64,000 bases of DNA from Vitreimonas flagellata (GTDB lineage Bacteria > Pseudomonadota > Alphaproteobacteria > Caulobacterales > Aquidulcibacteraceae). The stretch spans positions 186,001-250,000 of the forward strand of contig NZ_SBJL01000004.1 in the NCBI RefSeq assembly GCF_004634425.1, in the 5' to 3' direction. The position numbers and the translations under genes are program-made. Each line of letters starts with the position of its first letter. The stretch's first letter is position 1. The notes beneath the pieces are model-generated. The model made no database searches. It was not told the origin of the DNA and saw nothing but the letters and a program-made list of their open reading frames with translations. Shown in pieces: positions 18,636-28,098 of the stretch.

Positions 18636-19346
18636 TCAACGCGGCGGCGGTTCCTTCAGTTCGATCCAGAGCGCTTCGGCGCGGGCGAGCACGGCGGCGT
18701 TGGCATCGTAGAGCGCGCTGGCGGCTTTGTATTTGCGGCCGTCGCTGGAGAGGGGCCAGGCGGCGACGATGAGTTCTTCGCCGATGCGCGGCAGGGGCGC
18801 GTCGATGCTGACGCTGAAGCGCGCGAGCACGGCGACGACTTCGCCGGCGCCCGGCAAGGCCCAATAGCCTGGGCAATCGAGTGCGGCGTGGATGAATTCA
18901 GGCGCGACGCAGCCGTCCGTGCCGGCGAGATCGGCGGCCGGACTCCAGGTGCAGGCGACCATGTCGCGATCGCGGAGCTTGCCGGTGAAAATGTCGAGGC
19001 CGTCGTGCTTGGCGCGCGAGGCGCCGCAGACGAAGCAGGTCGGAAAGGCGTGATGCAGGCCGGCGTAGCGTTTGGCTGCGTCGCGCGCGTCGGCGAGGCT
19101 GGGCGCGGGGGCCGCTTCGAGATCGAGCGTGGTGGGCTTGGCTTCGCCGATCAGTGTGTCGCCGTCATGCATGAGAACGCGGGCGCCGTCGCGGCTGAGT
19201 GTCAGCGGCGTGTTGAGCGGCGGCGGGACACGGAGCGCGGCTTCGGCGGGGCCGTCGATGTCGCGCGCCAGGAGTCCGCAGACATAGCCGCCATTGCCGG
19301 AATTGGGCGGGCCGTTGAAGCGAGCGTCGATGGTCAGAGTGCGCAT
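18636..19346 (-). CDS. Uncharacterised protein, probable double-hotdog thioesterase-like
   Basis: A 236-residue soluble protein. The start MRTLTIDARFNGPPNSGNGGYVCGLLARDI and the C-terminal half (FSVSIDAPLPRIGEELIVAAW, YDANAAVLARAEALWIEL) have the strand-helix-strand pattern of two hotdog folds. A central CFVCG motif (two Cys) is characteristic of an actinobacterial/alphaproteobacterial subgroup that I recognise only by pattern. Catalytic role unknown; acyl-CoA hydrolysis is a guess. Confidence 0.6.
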   Translation of the reverse strand: MRTLTIDARFNGPPNSGNGGYVCGLLARDIDGPAEAALRVPPPLNTPLTLSRDGARVLMHDGDTLIGEAKPTTLDLEAAPAPSLADARDAAKRYAGLHHAFPTCFVCGASRAKHDGLDIFTGKLRDRDMVACTWSPAADLAGTDGCVAPEFIHAALDCPGYWALPGAGEVVAVLARFSVSIDAPLPRIGEELIVAAWPLSSDGRKYKAASALYDANAAVLARAEALWIELKEPPPR

Positions 19347-19453
19347 GAGCGCATTTTGGCGCGGGCCGGCGGCGCGCGCCAGTGACGCAGGGCGTCGCGG
19401 CGCCCCTTACGCGCCACAATCTCCGTCATCATCTTGGCCGCGGAGCGCCCCAG

Positions 19454-19600
19454 ATGCCGACACCGGCCGAACTCACCATTCTCGTCCTGCTGGTCGCGTT
19501 GGGCGTCGGCCTGTGGACCGTGCTTGATCGGCTGGGCCAAGTGCAGCGCGATCTGGCGGCGCTGAAGCGCGAACGCGAGGACACGCCCCCAGAGGCTTAG
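19454..19600 (+). CDS. Small single-pass membrane protein
   Basis: A 48-residue protein: a short N-terminus (MPTPAE), one helix (LTILVLLVALGVGLWTVLD), then a charged coiled segment (VQRDLAALKREREDTPPEA). It runs against the MscS gene end, sharing four bases tail-to-tail. No family is recognised; the start at 19454 keeps the membrane helix at the N-terminus. Confidence 0.5.
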   Translation: MPTPAELTILVLLVALGVGLWTVLDRLGQVQRDLAALKREREDTPPEA

Positions 19601-20820
19601 TCGCGCTCGCGCGCTGGCCCGTCCGGCGGAATGAGCTTCAGCGTCGGGAACGGGATGACCACGCCGGCCGCGTCGAACGCTGCTTTCACGCGCTTCAGGT
19701 ATTCGCGTTGCACCGCCCATTGCTTGGCCGGGTGCGTCTTGATGCGCGCTTTGAGAACGACGGCGGAATCGGCGAGCTGATCGACGCCGACCACCTCGAT
19801 ATCGTCGATGATGAGCGAAGCGAAATCGGGATCGGCACGCAACGCGGCGCCGGTTTCCTTCATCACATCGATGGCGCGCGGAATGTCGGCCGAATAGTCG
19901 ACGGAGAGATTGAACACGGCGAACGAGAAGCTCTTGGTGCGGTTGTGGATGACTTGCGCCTCGCTGTACGGAAAGACGTGCAGCGTGCCGTCGAAATCGC
20001 GCAGCTTGATGGTGCGGAGGGACATGTCCTCCACGACGCCGCCGAACTCGCCGATGCCGATGATGTCGCCGATCGAAACAGTATCTTCGACAATCAGAAA
20101 GATGCCGGTGAGGAAGTCCTTCACCAAGGTCTGCGCGCCGAAGCCCACGGCAAGGCCGACGATGCCGGCGCCGGCAATGAGCGGGCCGATCTCGACGCCG
20201 AATTCCGAGAGCGTCATCATCGCCGCGATCAGCACGAAGAGCGTAGTGATGATGCCGCTCAGCAACGGCGCGAGCGTGCGCACTTGTGCGGCGCGGCGGG
20301 CGTTGCGGGCGCGCTTGGCGATACGCGCGAAGATGTTGGCGATGGCGAGGTTGAGCACTTCGATCGCGGCGAAGCTCACGAACAGGATGAGCGCAACGCG
20401 CGTGGCGATGCCGAAAACGGCGCCGAGCGGGCCTTCGCGCAGGTCCGCGTAATCGAAGCCCCAGATGCGCAGAATGGCCAGCACCACCGCGACGCCGATG
20501 GCAAAGCGGGCGATGCGGATGGTCCAGCGGCCGATCGGCACGCGCTTCTTGTTCGGATCAGCAGCGTGTTCCGGCGCGACGCGTTCGGTGAGCGCTTTCA
20601 GCAATGTGCGCAGGCCCCACACGAGCAGCGCGCCGCCGAGGATGGTGAGGAAGGTGAGCCCGGCGCGGATCAGGGCTTGCTCGGGATCGAGCGCGAACAA
20701 GCCGCTGAGGAAATCCTGTGCGTGCGCGATGAGAGTGTCGACGGTGGCGGAAGCAGGTGCGGCGGGAGCCGCGGGTTCGGTACTCGGCGGCGTCGTAGGG
20801 AGTGTCGGTGCTTGAATCAT
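19597..20820 (-). CDS. MscS-family mechanosensitive ion channel
   Basis: A 407-residue membrane protein. The Pro/Ala-rich N-terminus is followed by membrane helices (LTFLTILGGALLVWGLRTLL onward), a pore-lining TM3 with glycine/alanine packing (GPLIAGAGIVGLAVGFGAQ), then the beta domain with FLTGIFLIVEDTVSIGDII and the cytoplasmic C-terminal region. It releases solutes on hypo-osmotic shock. Longer than the 286-residue E. coli MscS because of extra N-terminal helices. Monocistronic. Confidence 0.93.
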   Translation of the reverse strand: MIQAPTLPTTPPSTEPAAPAAPASATVDTLIAHAQDFLSGLFALDPEQALIRAGLTFLTILGGALLVWGLRTLLKALTERVAPEHAADPNKKRVPIGRWTIRIARFAIGVAVVLAILRIWGFDYADLREGPLGAVFGIATRVALILFVSFAAIEVLNLAIANIFARIAKRARNARRAAQVRTLAPLLSGIITTLFVLIAAMMTLSEFGVEIGPLIAGAGIVGLAVGFGAQTLVKDFLTGIFLIVEDTVSIGDIIGIGEFGGVVEDMSLRTIKLRDFDGTLHVFPYSEAQVIHNRTKSFSFAVFNLSVDYSADIPRAIDVMKETGAALRADPDFASLIIDDIEVVGVDQLADSAVVLKARIKTHPAKQWAVQREYLKRVKAAFDAAGVVIPFPTLKLIPPDGPARERD

Positions 20821-20861
20821 GTTGGCGCGATATTAGAGCGCGCGCCGCCGATTTCGAGGCT

Positions 20862-21209
20862 TCATGCGCCAGGTTTTGCAAACGCGAGCGCGATCCAGCC
20901 TAAAATGAGCGTGATCCCGCCGACGGGCGCGAGCATGACGAAGCTGCGGCTCTCCGTGATGGCGAGTGCGTAGAGCGTGCCGGAGAAGATCGCAGAGCCG
21001 CCAAGGATCATGGCGCCGGCGATAAGATTGAGCCGCGCGGCGCGATTGGCGATGGCGAGGCCGGCAGCGGCGGCGAAGAGCTGGATGAAGGCGCCCAGCT
21101 GGATGCGTTCGGCATTCTCCGGCGTCAGCGGCAAGAAATGCGCGACCATGACCAGCATGATCAGCGCGAGCGCGCCGGAAAGTGCGGCGAAGATGTTGAG
21201 CAGGCGCAT
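20862..21209 (-). CDS. DUF423 membrane protein
   Basis: A 115-residue protein with four hydrophobic segments and the DUF423 (YgdD-like) features: LGAFIQLFAAAAGLAIAN and GAMILGGSAIFSGTLYALAI followed by PVGGITLILGWIALA. Inner membrane; no known biochemical role. Separated from the MscS gene by 41 bases on the same strand. Confidence 0.85.
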   Translation of the reverse strand: MRLLNIFAALSGALALIMLVMVAHFLPLTPENAERIQLGAFIQLFAAAAGLAIANRAARLNLIAGAMILGGSAIFSGTLYALAITESRSFVMLAPVGGITLILGWIALAFAKPGA

Positions 21210-21280
21210 GGGCGGTCCTAAATTGCATGCATTCTCGACATTGCAGGCGCGTGCGTCCAGCCGCGCTGAGGAGCGACATG

Positions 21281-22225
21281 ATGCAGCAGAAACGCGAACT
21301 CGGCCGCTCTGGTTTGAAGATCACGCCGCTGATGTTCGGCGGCAACGTGTTGGGCTGGACGGCGGATGAGACGACATCGTTTTCGATCCTCGATGCGTTC
21401 GTGGATCAAGGCGGCGATGCGATCGATACGGCGGATGTGTATTCGGCTTGGGTCCCTGGTCACGAGGGCGGCGAGAGCGAGCACCTGCTGGGCGCTTGGT
21501 TGAAGCGCAGTGGCAAGCGCGATCGTGTCGTGATCGGCACCAAGGTCGGCATGTGGCCGAAGCAATTGGGCATCTCGCGCAAGAACATCATCGAGGCGTG
21601 CGAAGGCTCGTTGAGGCGTTTAGGGATCGAGACGATCGATCTCTATTGGCTGCATCGCGACGACGAGGCGACGTCGGCGGACGAATATGTCGGCGCGCTG
21701 GAGGAATTGGTGCGCGCGGGCAAGGTGCGCACCGCGGGTGCGTCGAACTTCAAGCCGGCGCGGTTTGCCGAAGGCTTGGAAGAAGGCGCGCGGCGTGGCG
21801 TGCGCTTTGTGGCGCATCAGCCGGAATACAATCTGATGAACCGCGAGATCGAAGCCGAGCTTGTGCCGTTGTGCGTGCGCGAGGGCGTGTCGATCACGCC
21901 GTATTACGGGCTGGCGAGCGGGTATCTGACGGGCAAGTATCGTAGCGCTGCGGACAATGCGAAGAGCGCGCGCGCGAGCTCTGGGCGCATGGATAAATAT
22001 GCGGCTGGCAAAGGCCCGGCGGTGTTGGCGGCGCTCGATGCGGTGAGCGCGAAGCATGGCGCAACGCCGGCGCAAGTTGCGCTTGCTTGGATCATGGCCA
22101 AGCCCGCGATCGCCGCGCCGATCGCGTCGGCGACGAGCGTGGCGCAGCTGACGGAGCTGATGGGCGCGTTGCGTCTGAGTTTGAGCGCGGAAGATGTGGC
22201 GGCGCTTGACGCGGCGAGTGCATGA
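21281..22225 (+). CDS. Aldo/keto reductase
   Basis: A 314-residue NADPH-dependent oxidoreductase of the AKR superfamily with a TIM barrel. The catalytic tetrad is recognisable: Asp and Tyr in DTADVY, Lys in VIGTKVG, and His in LYWLHRDD. The C-terminal cofactor region IAAPIASATSVAQL is conserved. Most similar in pattern to YajO/general stress members acting on aldehydes. I chose the second ATG (21281), 7 bases from TGAGGAG; 21278 is the alternative. Overlaps the next GNAT gene by four bases. Confidence 0.9.
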   Translation: MQQKRELGRSGLKITPLMFGGNVLGWTADETTSFSILDAFVDQGGDAIDTADVYSAWVPGHEGGESEHLLGAWLKRSGKRDRVVIGTKVGMWPKQLGISRKNIIEACEGSLRRLGIETIDLYWLHRDDEATSADEYVGALEELVRAGKVRTAGASNFKPARFAEGLEEGARRGVRFVAHQPEYNLMNREIEAELVPLCVREGVSITPYYGLASGYLTGKYRSAADNAKSARASSGRMDKYAAGKGPAVLAALDAVSAKHGATPAQVALAWIMAKPAIAAPIASATSVAQLTELMGALRLSLSAEDVAALDAASA

Positions 22226-22740
22226 GCGCGCACACCTGGATACGCGCCGCCACGTTGGAGGATACGCAATTCTTGCCGGACATCGAGCGCTCGTCCGGCG
22301 AGGCGTTTCGCGCTGTGCCGGACTTGGCCTGGATCGCCGATGATGCGGTGATGAGCGCCGAGCAGCACGCGCCGCTGATCGAAGCGGGCGGCGTGTGGGT
22401 GGCGGTGAAGGAGGCGCGCATTGTTGGCTTCATCGCGGTGGAGACGCTGCCGGAGGCGATGCATATCTGGCAGATGGCGGTGGAGCGTGGTGAGCAGGGG
22501 CACGGGCTTGGTCGCGCCTTGCTGAACACGGTGATTGAGACAGCGTGCTCGCGGCGTACGCCGGCCGTGACGCTGACGACGTTCCGCGACGTCGTGTGGA
22601 ACGCGCCATTCTATGCGCAATCGGGATTTCGCGTGCTTGAAGACGAAGCGCTGTGCGAACGGCTGCGCGGCATTTTGGCCAACGAGATCGCGCATGGTCT
22701 ACCGGCCGAACGGCGCTGCGCGATGCGGTTGGAGCTCTAA
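22222..22740 (+). CDS. GNAT family N-acetyltransferase
   Basis: A 172-residue GNAT. The acetyl-CoA loop is GQGHGLGRALLNT and the C-terminal strand-helix is VWNAPFYAQSGFRVLED, a pattern seen in small-molecule acetyltransferases. The ATG overlaps the aldo/keto reductase stop (ATGA), so both are translated from one message. Substrate unknown. Followed directly by a strong terminator. Confidence 0.82.
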   Translation: MSAHTWIRAATLEDTQFLPDIERSSGEAFRAVPDLAWIADDAVMSAEQHAPLIEAGGVWVAVKEARIVGFIAVETLPEAMHIWQMAVERGEQGHGLGRALLNTVIETACSRRTPAVTLTTFRDVVWNAPFYAQSGFRVLEDEALCERLRGILANEIAHGLPAERRCAMRLEL

Positions 22741-22742
22741 AG

Positions 22743-22780
22743 AAAAAGGGCCCCGCTTTCACGAGGCCCTTTGGCTTTTT
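22743..22780. terminator. Bidirectional rho-independent terminator
   Basis: AAAGGGCC and GGCCCTTT form an 8-bp perfect stem with a 12-base loop. It is followed by GGCTTTTT and preceded by AGAAAA, so it has a U-run in both directions. It lies between the convergent GNAT and TonB-receptor genes and should end both transcripts. Confidence 0.88.
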
Positions 22781-22794
22781 GCTCAGTGCAAAGC

Positions 22795-25131
22795 TTAGAA
22801 GCTCTGCCCGAAACGCAACCCGATCATCATTGGACGAGCGACGACGTCGTATTGTTCGCCGAAGCAGGTGGTGATGGCGCATTCGGTGTAGCGGCCGGTG
22901 ATGGCGCGCTCGTCGAACAGATTGTCGATGAAGAGGCTGAGATTGTAATTCTCGGCCTCGAAGCCGACCGACACATCGACCAGCCAATATTCCGGCAGCG
23001 TGCCGATGAGGCCCGCTTCGGTTTGGCGGATATCGACGGAGCGTTCGCCCACATAAGACGCGTTGCCCTGCGCGAAGCCCTGCCACGAGAAGAATGGAAA
23101 CTCGTAGCGCGCGCCGAAATCGAGCTTGAGCTCTGGCGCGACAGGTAGCGCCGTACCCGACACCGTGTCGGCGATATCAGCGCTGGTGAGTTCGCTGTCG
23201 AGCCAAGTGGCGGCGGCGTTGATGGTGAGATTGTCCGTCGGCGCCCAGGTGAGATCGGTTTCGACGCCACGGATTTCCGCATCGCCGGCGTTTTGGATCT
23301 CGGTCAGACCATTGAGGCCCAGGAACGCGAATTGGAAATCTTCCCAGACTTCGAGGAACGCCGCGCCATTCCAGCGCAAGCGGCCATTGGCCCATTCGGT
23401 TTTCCAGCCGATCTCGTAATTGTCGAGGAAATCGGAGGCATAGGGCGGCAGCGTGCCGCGGCGGTTGATGCCGCCAGGACGGAAGCCTTCCGAGTAGGTC
23501 GCATAGATCATGCGATCGTCGTCGATCCGATAGGTGAGGTTGGCGCGATAGAGTTCGCCGTCCTCTTCAGTCGACTTATCGAGATTGGTGCAGGGCTCGT
23601 TGCCGACGCTGGCGGGGCCGATGCAGGTCTGTTCACCCGGATAATCTGGGGCGAGGCCGTAGAAGGCGGCGAACGTGTCGTTGAAACCGAAATAGCCGCG
23701 AAGCGAGTTTTCGGTCTGGAACGCGCGCATGCCGAGCGTGGCTGTGAGGTTCGGCGTGAAGTCGAAGGCGACTTCGCCGAACAGCGCGGTTTCTTCGTCT
23801 GTGCGCAATTGCTCGGTGAGCCAGATCGTATCCGGCCAGCCGGTCACCTCGTGCGCATCGTTAAAGTCTTCGATGATGTAACGCTGGTGGATGCGGTGCT
23901 CGGAGTGCTGGTAGAAGGCGCCGAGGATGAAGCGCAGCGGATTTTCCGCAGGCGACGCCATGCGCAATTCGTAGGTGTCGCGATTGTAGCTGTCCCGGCC
24001 TTCGACTTGTTGCGCGGGATTGATCACGTTGAAGGCGCTGTCCGTGAAGTAGGCGCCGGAGCCCAGATACGTGTCGTAGAAATAGCCGTAATCGGCGTAG
24101 TCCTGATTGCTATCGACATCGCGTTCGAGGCGTGAGGCGGCGAAGGTGATGTCGAAATTGCTGATCTGGCCTTCGACCGTCAGCGCGCCCTGGATCCAGG
24201 TGTCCTCATTCCATTCCGGGAACCAGTGCATCACTTCGAGATCGCCCTGCGATTGCTGCTCGGCGAAGATGCCGTTGGATTCCTGGGCCTGACCCATGAT
24301 CTGCGGCGTGATGGTCCAATTCTCGTTGAGGTCGATGCCGAGTGCGACGCGCGCGCCGATCGTGTCGACGTCGTTGTAATCGTCTTCGGCGACGTCAGAG
24401 TTTTCGTCGAGCACGCCGGATTCCGGATAGAGGCGCGTGCCTTCGACGTTGTCGATGTAGCCGCCCGCATGCTCCTGCCAGGCGACGATACGCACAGCGG
24501 CGCGGTCACCCAGCGGAATGTTCACGTAGCCCGCAACCGATTGGCCCCAATCGCCTTCGGGCATCGTGTTGACTTCGAGGTCATACGAGGCGCTGAAGCC
24601 CGACGTATCGGGGCGATTGGTGATGATGCGCACGGTGCCGGCTTGCGAGCTTGCGCCATAGAGCGTGCCTTGCGGCCCGGCGAGCACTTCGACGCGCGAG
24701 ATATCGTAGAGACGCAGATCGAGATTGCCGACGATTGTGGTGATCGGCTGTTCGTCGAGATAGGTGCCGACGCTCGGCATCGAACCCGAATGGTTGCCGT
24801 TTTCGCCGCTGGCGACGCCGCGCATGAACGGGCGATTGTAGCCGGGGCCGTAGCTGGCCGCGTACGAGAGCGTCGGCAGGTGCTGAGCGTAATCGGCGAA
24901 ATCGGTGATGCCGAGTTGCTCTAAGCGCTCTTCGCCGAGCGCCTGCACGCTGATCGGCACGTCTTGGAGGTTTTCCTCGCGCTTGGTGCCGGTGATGATG
25001 ATGTCGTCGAGCCCGCCTTCTGAATCCTGCGCGAGCGCGGGCGTGGTGAAGGCGGCGCCGATTGCGGTTGTTGCGAGCAACAACGTGTTGAACGCCATTT
25101 TGCGGGAGAGCCCGCGTCTTTTCGTACTCAT
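22795..25131 (-). CDS. TonB-dependent outer-membrane receptor
   Basis: A 778-residue receptor. The signal peptide ends near TTPALAQ; a TonB box-like segment (GLDDIIITGTKRE) comes next, then the plug domain (NLQDVPISVQALGEERL, YNRPFMRGVASG) and a 22-strand barrel ending in the characteristic terminal phenylalanine (GLRFGQSF). The family is the broad alphaproteobacterial type used for carbohydrates, metal chelates or aromatic compounds; the substrate cannot be told. It is 19 bases downstream of the TPR-sulfotransferase gene. Confidence 0.93.
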   Translation of the reverse strand: MSTKRRGLSRKMAFNTLLLATTAIGAAFTTPALAQDSEGGLDDIIITGTKREENLQDVPISVQALGEERLEQLGITDFADYAQHLPTLSYAASYGPGYNRPFMRGVASGENGNHSGSMPSVGTYLDEQPITTIVGNLDLRLYDISRVEVLAGPQGTLYGASSQAGTVRIITNRPDTSGFSASYDLEVNTMPEGDWGQSVAGYVNIPLGDRAAVRIVAWQEHAGGYIDNVEGTRLYPESGVLDENSDVAEDDYNDVDTIGARVALGIDLNENWTITPQIMGQAQESNGIFAEQQSQGDLEVMHWFPEWNEDTWIQGALTVEGQISNFDITFAASRLERDVDSNQDYADYGYFYDTYLGSGAYFTDSAFNVINPAQQVEGRDSYNRDTYELRMASPAENPLRFILGAFYQHSEHRIHQRYIIEDFNDAHEVTGWPDTIWLTEQLRTDEETALFGEVAFDFTPNLTATLGMRAFQTENSLRGYFGFNDTFAAFYGLAPDYPGEQTCIGPASVGNEPCTNLDKSTEEDGELYRANLTYRIDDDRMIYATYSEGFRPGGINRRGTLPPYASDFLDNYEIGWKTEWANGRLRWNGAAFLEVWEDFQFAFLGLNGLTEIQNAGDAEIRGVETDLTWAPTDNLTINAAATWLDSELTSADIADTVSGTALPVAPELKLDFGARYEFPFFSWQGFAQGNASYVGERSVDIRQTEAGLIGTLPEYWLVDVSVGFEAENYNLSLFIDNLFDERAITGRYTECAITTCFGEQYDVVARPMMIGLRFGQSF

Positions 25132-25150
25132 CTCTTACCCCTCGCTCGAC

Positions 25151-27055
25151 CTAGACTCCTGGACCCCCGTCCAGCACCGGCTTCAGCGCTGCTTTCAGCG
25201 GCTCAAGCCAAGTCTCGTAATTGCGCCATTGCTCGACGGCGTCGCCGTAGATGGGTTGGCGCACTTGTTCGGATGACGCCGTGCGGACGGCGCGCGTGTT
25301 GGTGTGAAAGGACATGCAGGCCGCCTCGAAGGGTAGGCCGCAATACTCGAGCAGACGCCGGATCTGGGTTTCGGGATCGGCGATCAAGTCTTCGTATTGC
25401 ACGCGATGGATTCGGCTGGGCAGCGTGGCATCCATATGCGCCATCAGGCGCACATAATCGCAATAATAGCGGCCCAGATCATCGAGATCGTAGCTGAAGG
25501 TTTGGCCGCGCGCGAAATGCTGCTTGAAGGCTGAGAAGCAATTGCCGATCGGGTGACGGCGGGCGTCGATGATCTTGGCGTTCGGCAAGATCATATGGAT
25601 GAAGCCGACGTGCTGAAAATTGTTCGGCATCTTGTCGATGAAGGACGGCCGATCGGTTTTGCGCTGGACACGGGTGCGATCGAGATATTCTTGGCCGAGC
25701 GCGTGGAATTGCTCTGGCGTGAAGCTGGCGAGCGCATCGGGGTAGGAAGCGCCGTGCAGATGGCCGCCGCCGATGCGTTTGGCGATGGCGATGATGTCCG
25801 GCAATTCCATCGTGCCTTCGACGGCGGAATGGCTGGAGAGAATTTGTTCGATCAAAGTCGAGCCGGCGCGCGGCAGGCCGACGACGAAGATCGGATCGCG
25901 GGTGGGATGGCCTTGGCCAGCGTGCGCGGCGAGGCGCTGCGGCGTGAAAAAGGCGATTTGGCGATCGGTGAAAGTCGTCGTGTCGTCAGCGCTGTAGCTG
26001 ATCGCGTCGCGACGGAGCTTGGCGCCGAGATCGTAATGGCGGAACGAGGCCGCATAATCGGCCGCGTCCTCGCAAGCTTTGCCGAGCGCGTAATGCAGGT
26101 GGAAGCGGTCTTCCGACGAGATGTCCTCGCGTTGCAGCTGCGCTTCCATTTGCGCGATCATCGCTTCAGAGAAGCGATAGGTCTTCATGTTGGCGAGGCT
26201 CCAATAGGCCTCGCCAAAAGACGGCGCGTGTTCGATGGCGCTTTGGTACGCGTCGATACTGGGTTGGGTGTAGCCGGCGGTCTTGCGGGCGTGGCCCAAG
26301 CTCATCCAGCCGCGCGCGTTTGAGCCGTGGCGTTCGAGCACGGCTTCGTAAATCTCGATGGCGCGGTCGTATTCGCCGATGCGGGTGAGCGCGGAAGCTT
26401 GCAGGAAGCGATAGCTTGGATTGTCCGGCTCGGCGGCGAGCAGCAGATCGATCTGCGCGAGCGCTTCCGGCGCTTTGGTCTGGCGGTGCAGCACGAGCGC
26501 GTAATTGTGGCGCGCGGCAAGGAAGCTGGGCGCAAGCTCAAGTGCGCGGCGGAGCAACTTCTCAGAATCTTCCAGGCGGCCGAGGCGCGCGGCCACCTCC
26601 GCCAGCATGCGGATGGCGGCGACATCGGTTGGGTGCGCTTTGAGATGCGTGCGCAAGGTGTGCTCGGCGATCGAAAGCTTGTTCTCGCAAAGCGCGCGCG
26701 CGGCTTCCATCAAGCGCGGATCGGTTACGCTGGCGCGGATCGATTGCGCGTAGGCGGCGTCGGCGCCGGTATTGTCGTCGAGGATCGTGAGCTGGTCGCC
26801 GAGCGTGCGCCAAGCCGCGCTCAGCTTTGGCTCCAGCGCCGTAGCGTGACGAAGCGCGGCGATTGCGGCGACATGATCGCCCTGCGCGGCGAGCGCCAAG
26901 CCCAACGCGAAATGCGCGCGACCGTATCGCGGCGTGACGGCGATGATTTCGCGCGCTTGCTCTGCCGCAAGGTCAGGGCGGGGACGCAGCAAACGCATCG
27001 CGTTCGCCAAAGCGGCGTCCGCTGTGCCCAGCTGGTCCCCGGTCATGGCCGACAT
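25151..27055 (-). CDS. TPR-repeat sulfotransferase
   Basis: A 634-residue protein. The N-terminal half is tetratricopeptide repeats (for example AHFALGLALAAQGDHVAAIAA and ARHNYALVLHRQTKAPEALA), the C-terminal half a sulfotransferase domain with the 5'-phosphosulfate loop in DPIFVVGLPRAGSTLIEQIL and a 3'-phosphate block in KIIDARRHPIGNCFSAFKQH. It should transfer sulfate from PAPS. No signal peptide is seen from the chosen ATG, which has GAGGGAGG 6 bases upstream; the open frame continues 80 codons upstream without support. It precedes the TonB receptor gene in an apparent operon. Confidence 0.88.
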   Translation of the reverse strand: MSAMTGDQLGTADAALANAMRLLRPRPDLAAEQAREIIAVTPRYGRAHFALGLALAAQGDHVAAIAALRHATALEPKLSAAWRTLGDQLTILDDNTGADAAYAQSIRASVTDPRLMEAARALCENKLSIAEHTLRTHLKAHPTDVAAIRMLAEVAARLGRLEDSEKLLRRALELAPSFLAARHNYALVLHRQTKAPEALAQIDLLLAAEPDNPSYRFLQASALTRIGEYDRAIEIYEAVLERHGSNARGWMSLGHARKTAGYTQPSIDAYQSAIEHAPSFGEAYWSLANMKTYRFSEAMIAQMEAQLQREDISSEDRFHLHYALGKACEDAADYAASFRHYDLGAKLRRDAISYSADDTTTFTDRQIAFFTPQRLAAHAGQGHPTRDPIFVVGLPRAGSTLIEQILSSHSAVEGTMELPDIIAIAKRIGGGHLHGASYPDALASFTPEQFHALGQEYLDRTRVQRKTDRPSFIDKMPNNFQHVGFIHMILPNAKIIDARRHPIGNCFSAFKQHFARGQTFSYDLDDLGRYYCDYVRLMAHMDATLPSRIHRVQYEDLIADPETQIRRLLEYCGLPFEAACMSFHTNTRAVRTASSEQVRQPIYGDAVEQWRNYETWLEPLKAALKPVLDGGPGV

Positions 27056-27261
27056 TCGGCCTCCCTCTTCAAGTGCCATCACAGTCAGCGCTGCGCCGCT
27101 GGAACCTGTCAATGTGTCAGCGATGTGAAGCGCCGAAAGTCGACGCTTGTGGCGCCGACGCCCGTTTCGCGAGCAGGCGGCGCCGCATCTGCTAAGGGAA
27201 GTGTCGCCGGCATTACGGGGCGGCAATCGACCATTGCTGCGCGTTCGTGTAGGCGGGCGCC

Positions 27262-27870
27262 ATGAGTGAGACTCTGATCGATGGATCAACCGCACGCCCG
27301 GCGCCTTACAGCGGCTTGGGCTCGGAAATCGTGCGTTGGCTGTCTTCCGCGTATCTCACGCTCGCCGGTTGGAAGGTGCGCGGCGATTGGCCGGGTGTGG
27401 ACAAGGCCGTGTTGGTGGCGGCGCCCCATACGTCGAATTGGGACGGGCTCAATATGTTGGCGACGGCCGGCTTCTATCGCGTGAAGCTCGCCTGGATGGG
27501 CAAGAAGAGTTTGACGCAAGGCCCATTCGGTTGGGTGTTGAAGGCGATGGGCTGCGTGCCGATCGATCGCTCGCAGAGCAACGATGTCGTCAACGTGATG
27601 CGTGAAGCGTTTGCGCGGCGCGCGCGGCTGATCCTGGCGATCCCGCCCGAAGGCACGCGCACTCTGGCGCGCGAATGGAAGAGCGGCTTCTATCACATCG
27701 CCCACGGCGCCGGCGTGCCGCTGGTGATCAGCGTGTTGGATTATGGAACGAAGACCGTGAGCTTGGCGGCGGTGATCGAGCCGAGCGGAGACTACGCGGC
27801 GGACTTGGCGCTCATCCGCGCGCATTATGTCGGCGTGAAAGGCAAGCATGCGGAGAAATTCGCAGCTTAG
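27262..27870 (+). CDS. 1-acylglycerol-3-phosphate acyltransferase-like (PlsC family)
   Basis: A 202-residue acyltransferase with the catalytic HxxxxD motif as HTSNWD and a second block PPEGTR equivalent to the PlsC EGTR glycerophosphate motif. The short length and the strand pattern match the small bacterial PlsC-like group rather than full PlsC. It probably acts on a lysophospholipid or ornithine-lipid intermediate at the inner membrane. Divergent from the sulfotransferase gene. Confidence 0.82.
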   Translation: MSETLIDGSTARPAPYSGLGSEIVRWLSSAYLTLAGWKVRGDWPGVDKAVLVAAPHTSNWDGLNMLATAGFYRVKLAWMGKKSLTQGPFGWVLKAMGCVPIDRSQSNDVVNVMREAFARRARLILAIPPEGTRTLAREWKSGFYHIAHGAGVPLVISVLDYGTKTVSLAAVIEPSGDYAADLALIRAHYVGVKGKHAEKFAA

Positions 27871-28098
27871 TAAAGCGCTGATCCGGGTGCGTAGAATGCC
27901 GTGCGCAGCGAATTGCGTTGCTATTGGCGCGCTTTCAGCCTATGCAGGCTCATCGAATTCGTACTTGGTTCGGTTTTTCCTTTGTCTGCGCAGCTCTTTG
28001 AGCATAGCGCGGCCCCCGGACCTACCCTTCGCCATTCTCGAGCTTGGTCACGTAGCGCATCTGCGCTGCGCGAATTTTGTTATACGTAAGGTACTCTC
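27871..28098 (+). other. Gene-free leader region before the cold-shock gene
   Basis: This 228-base gap is less GC-rich than its surroundings and has no convincing coding frame. Cold-shock genes typically have long structured 5' untranslated leaders, and the segment with GGTTCGGTTTTTCCTTTGTC (near 27970) and the TTTTGTTATACG stretch just before the ATG fit such a leader. No named RNA motif is recognised. Confidence 0.4.
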
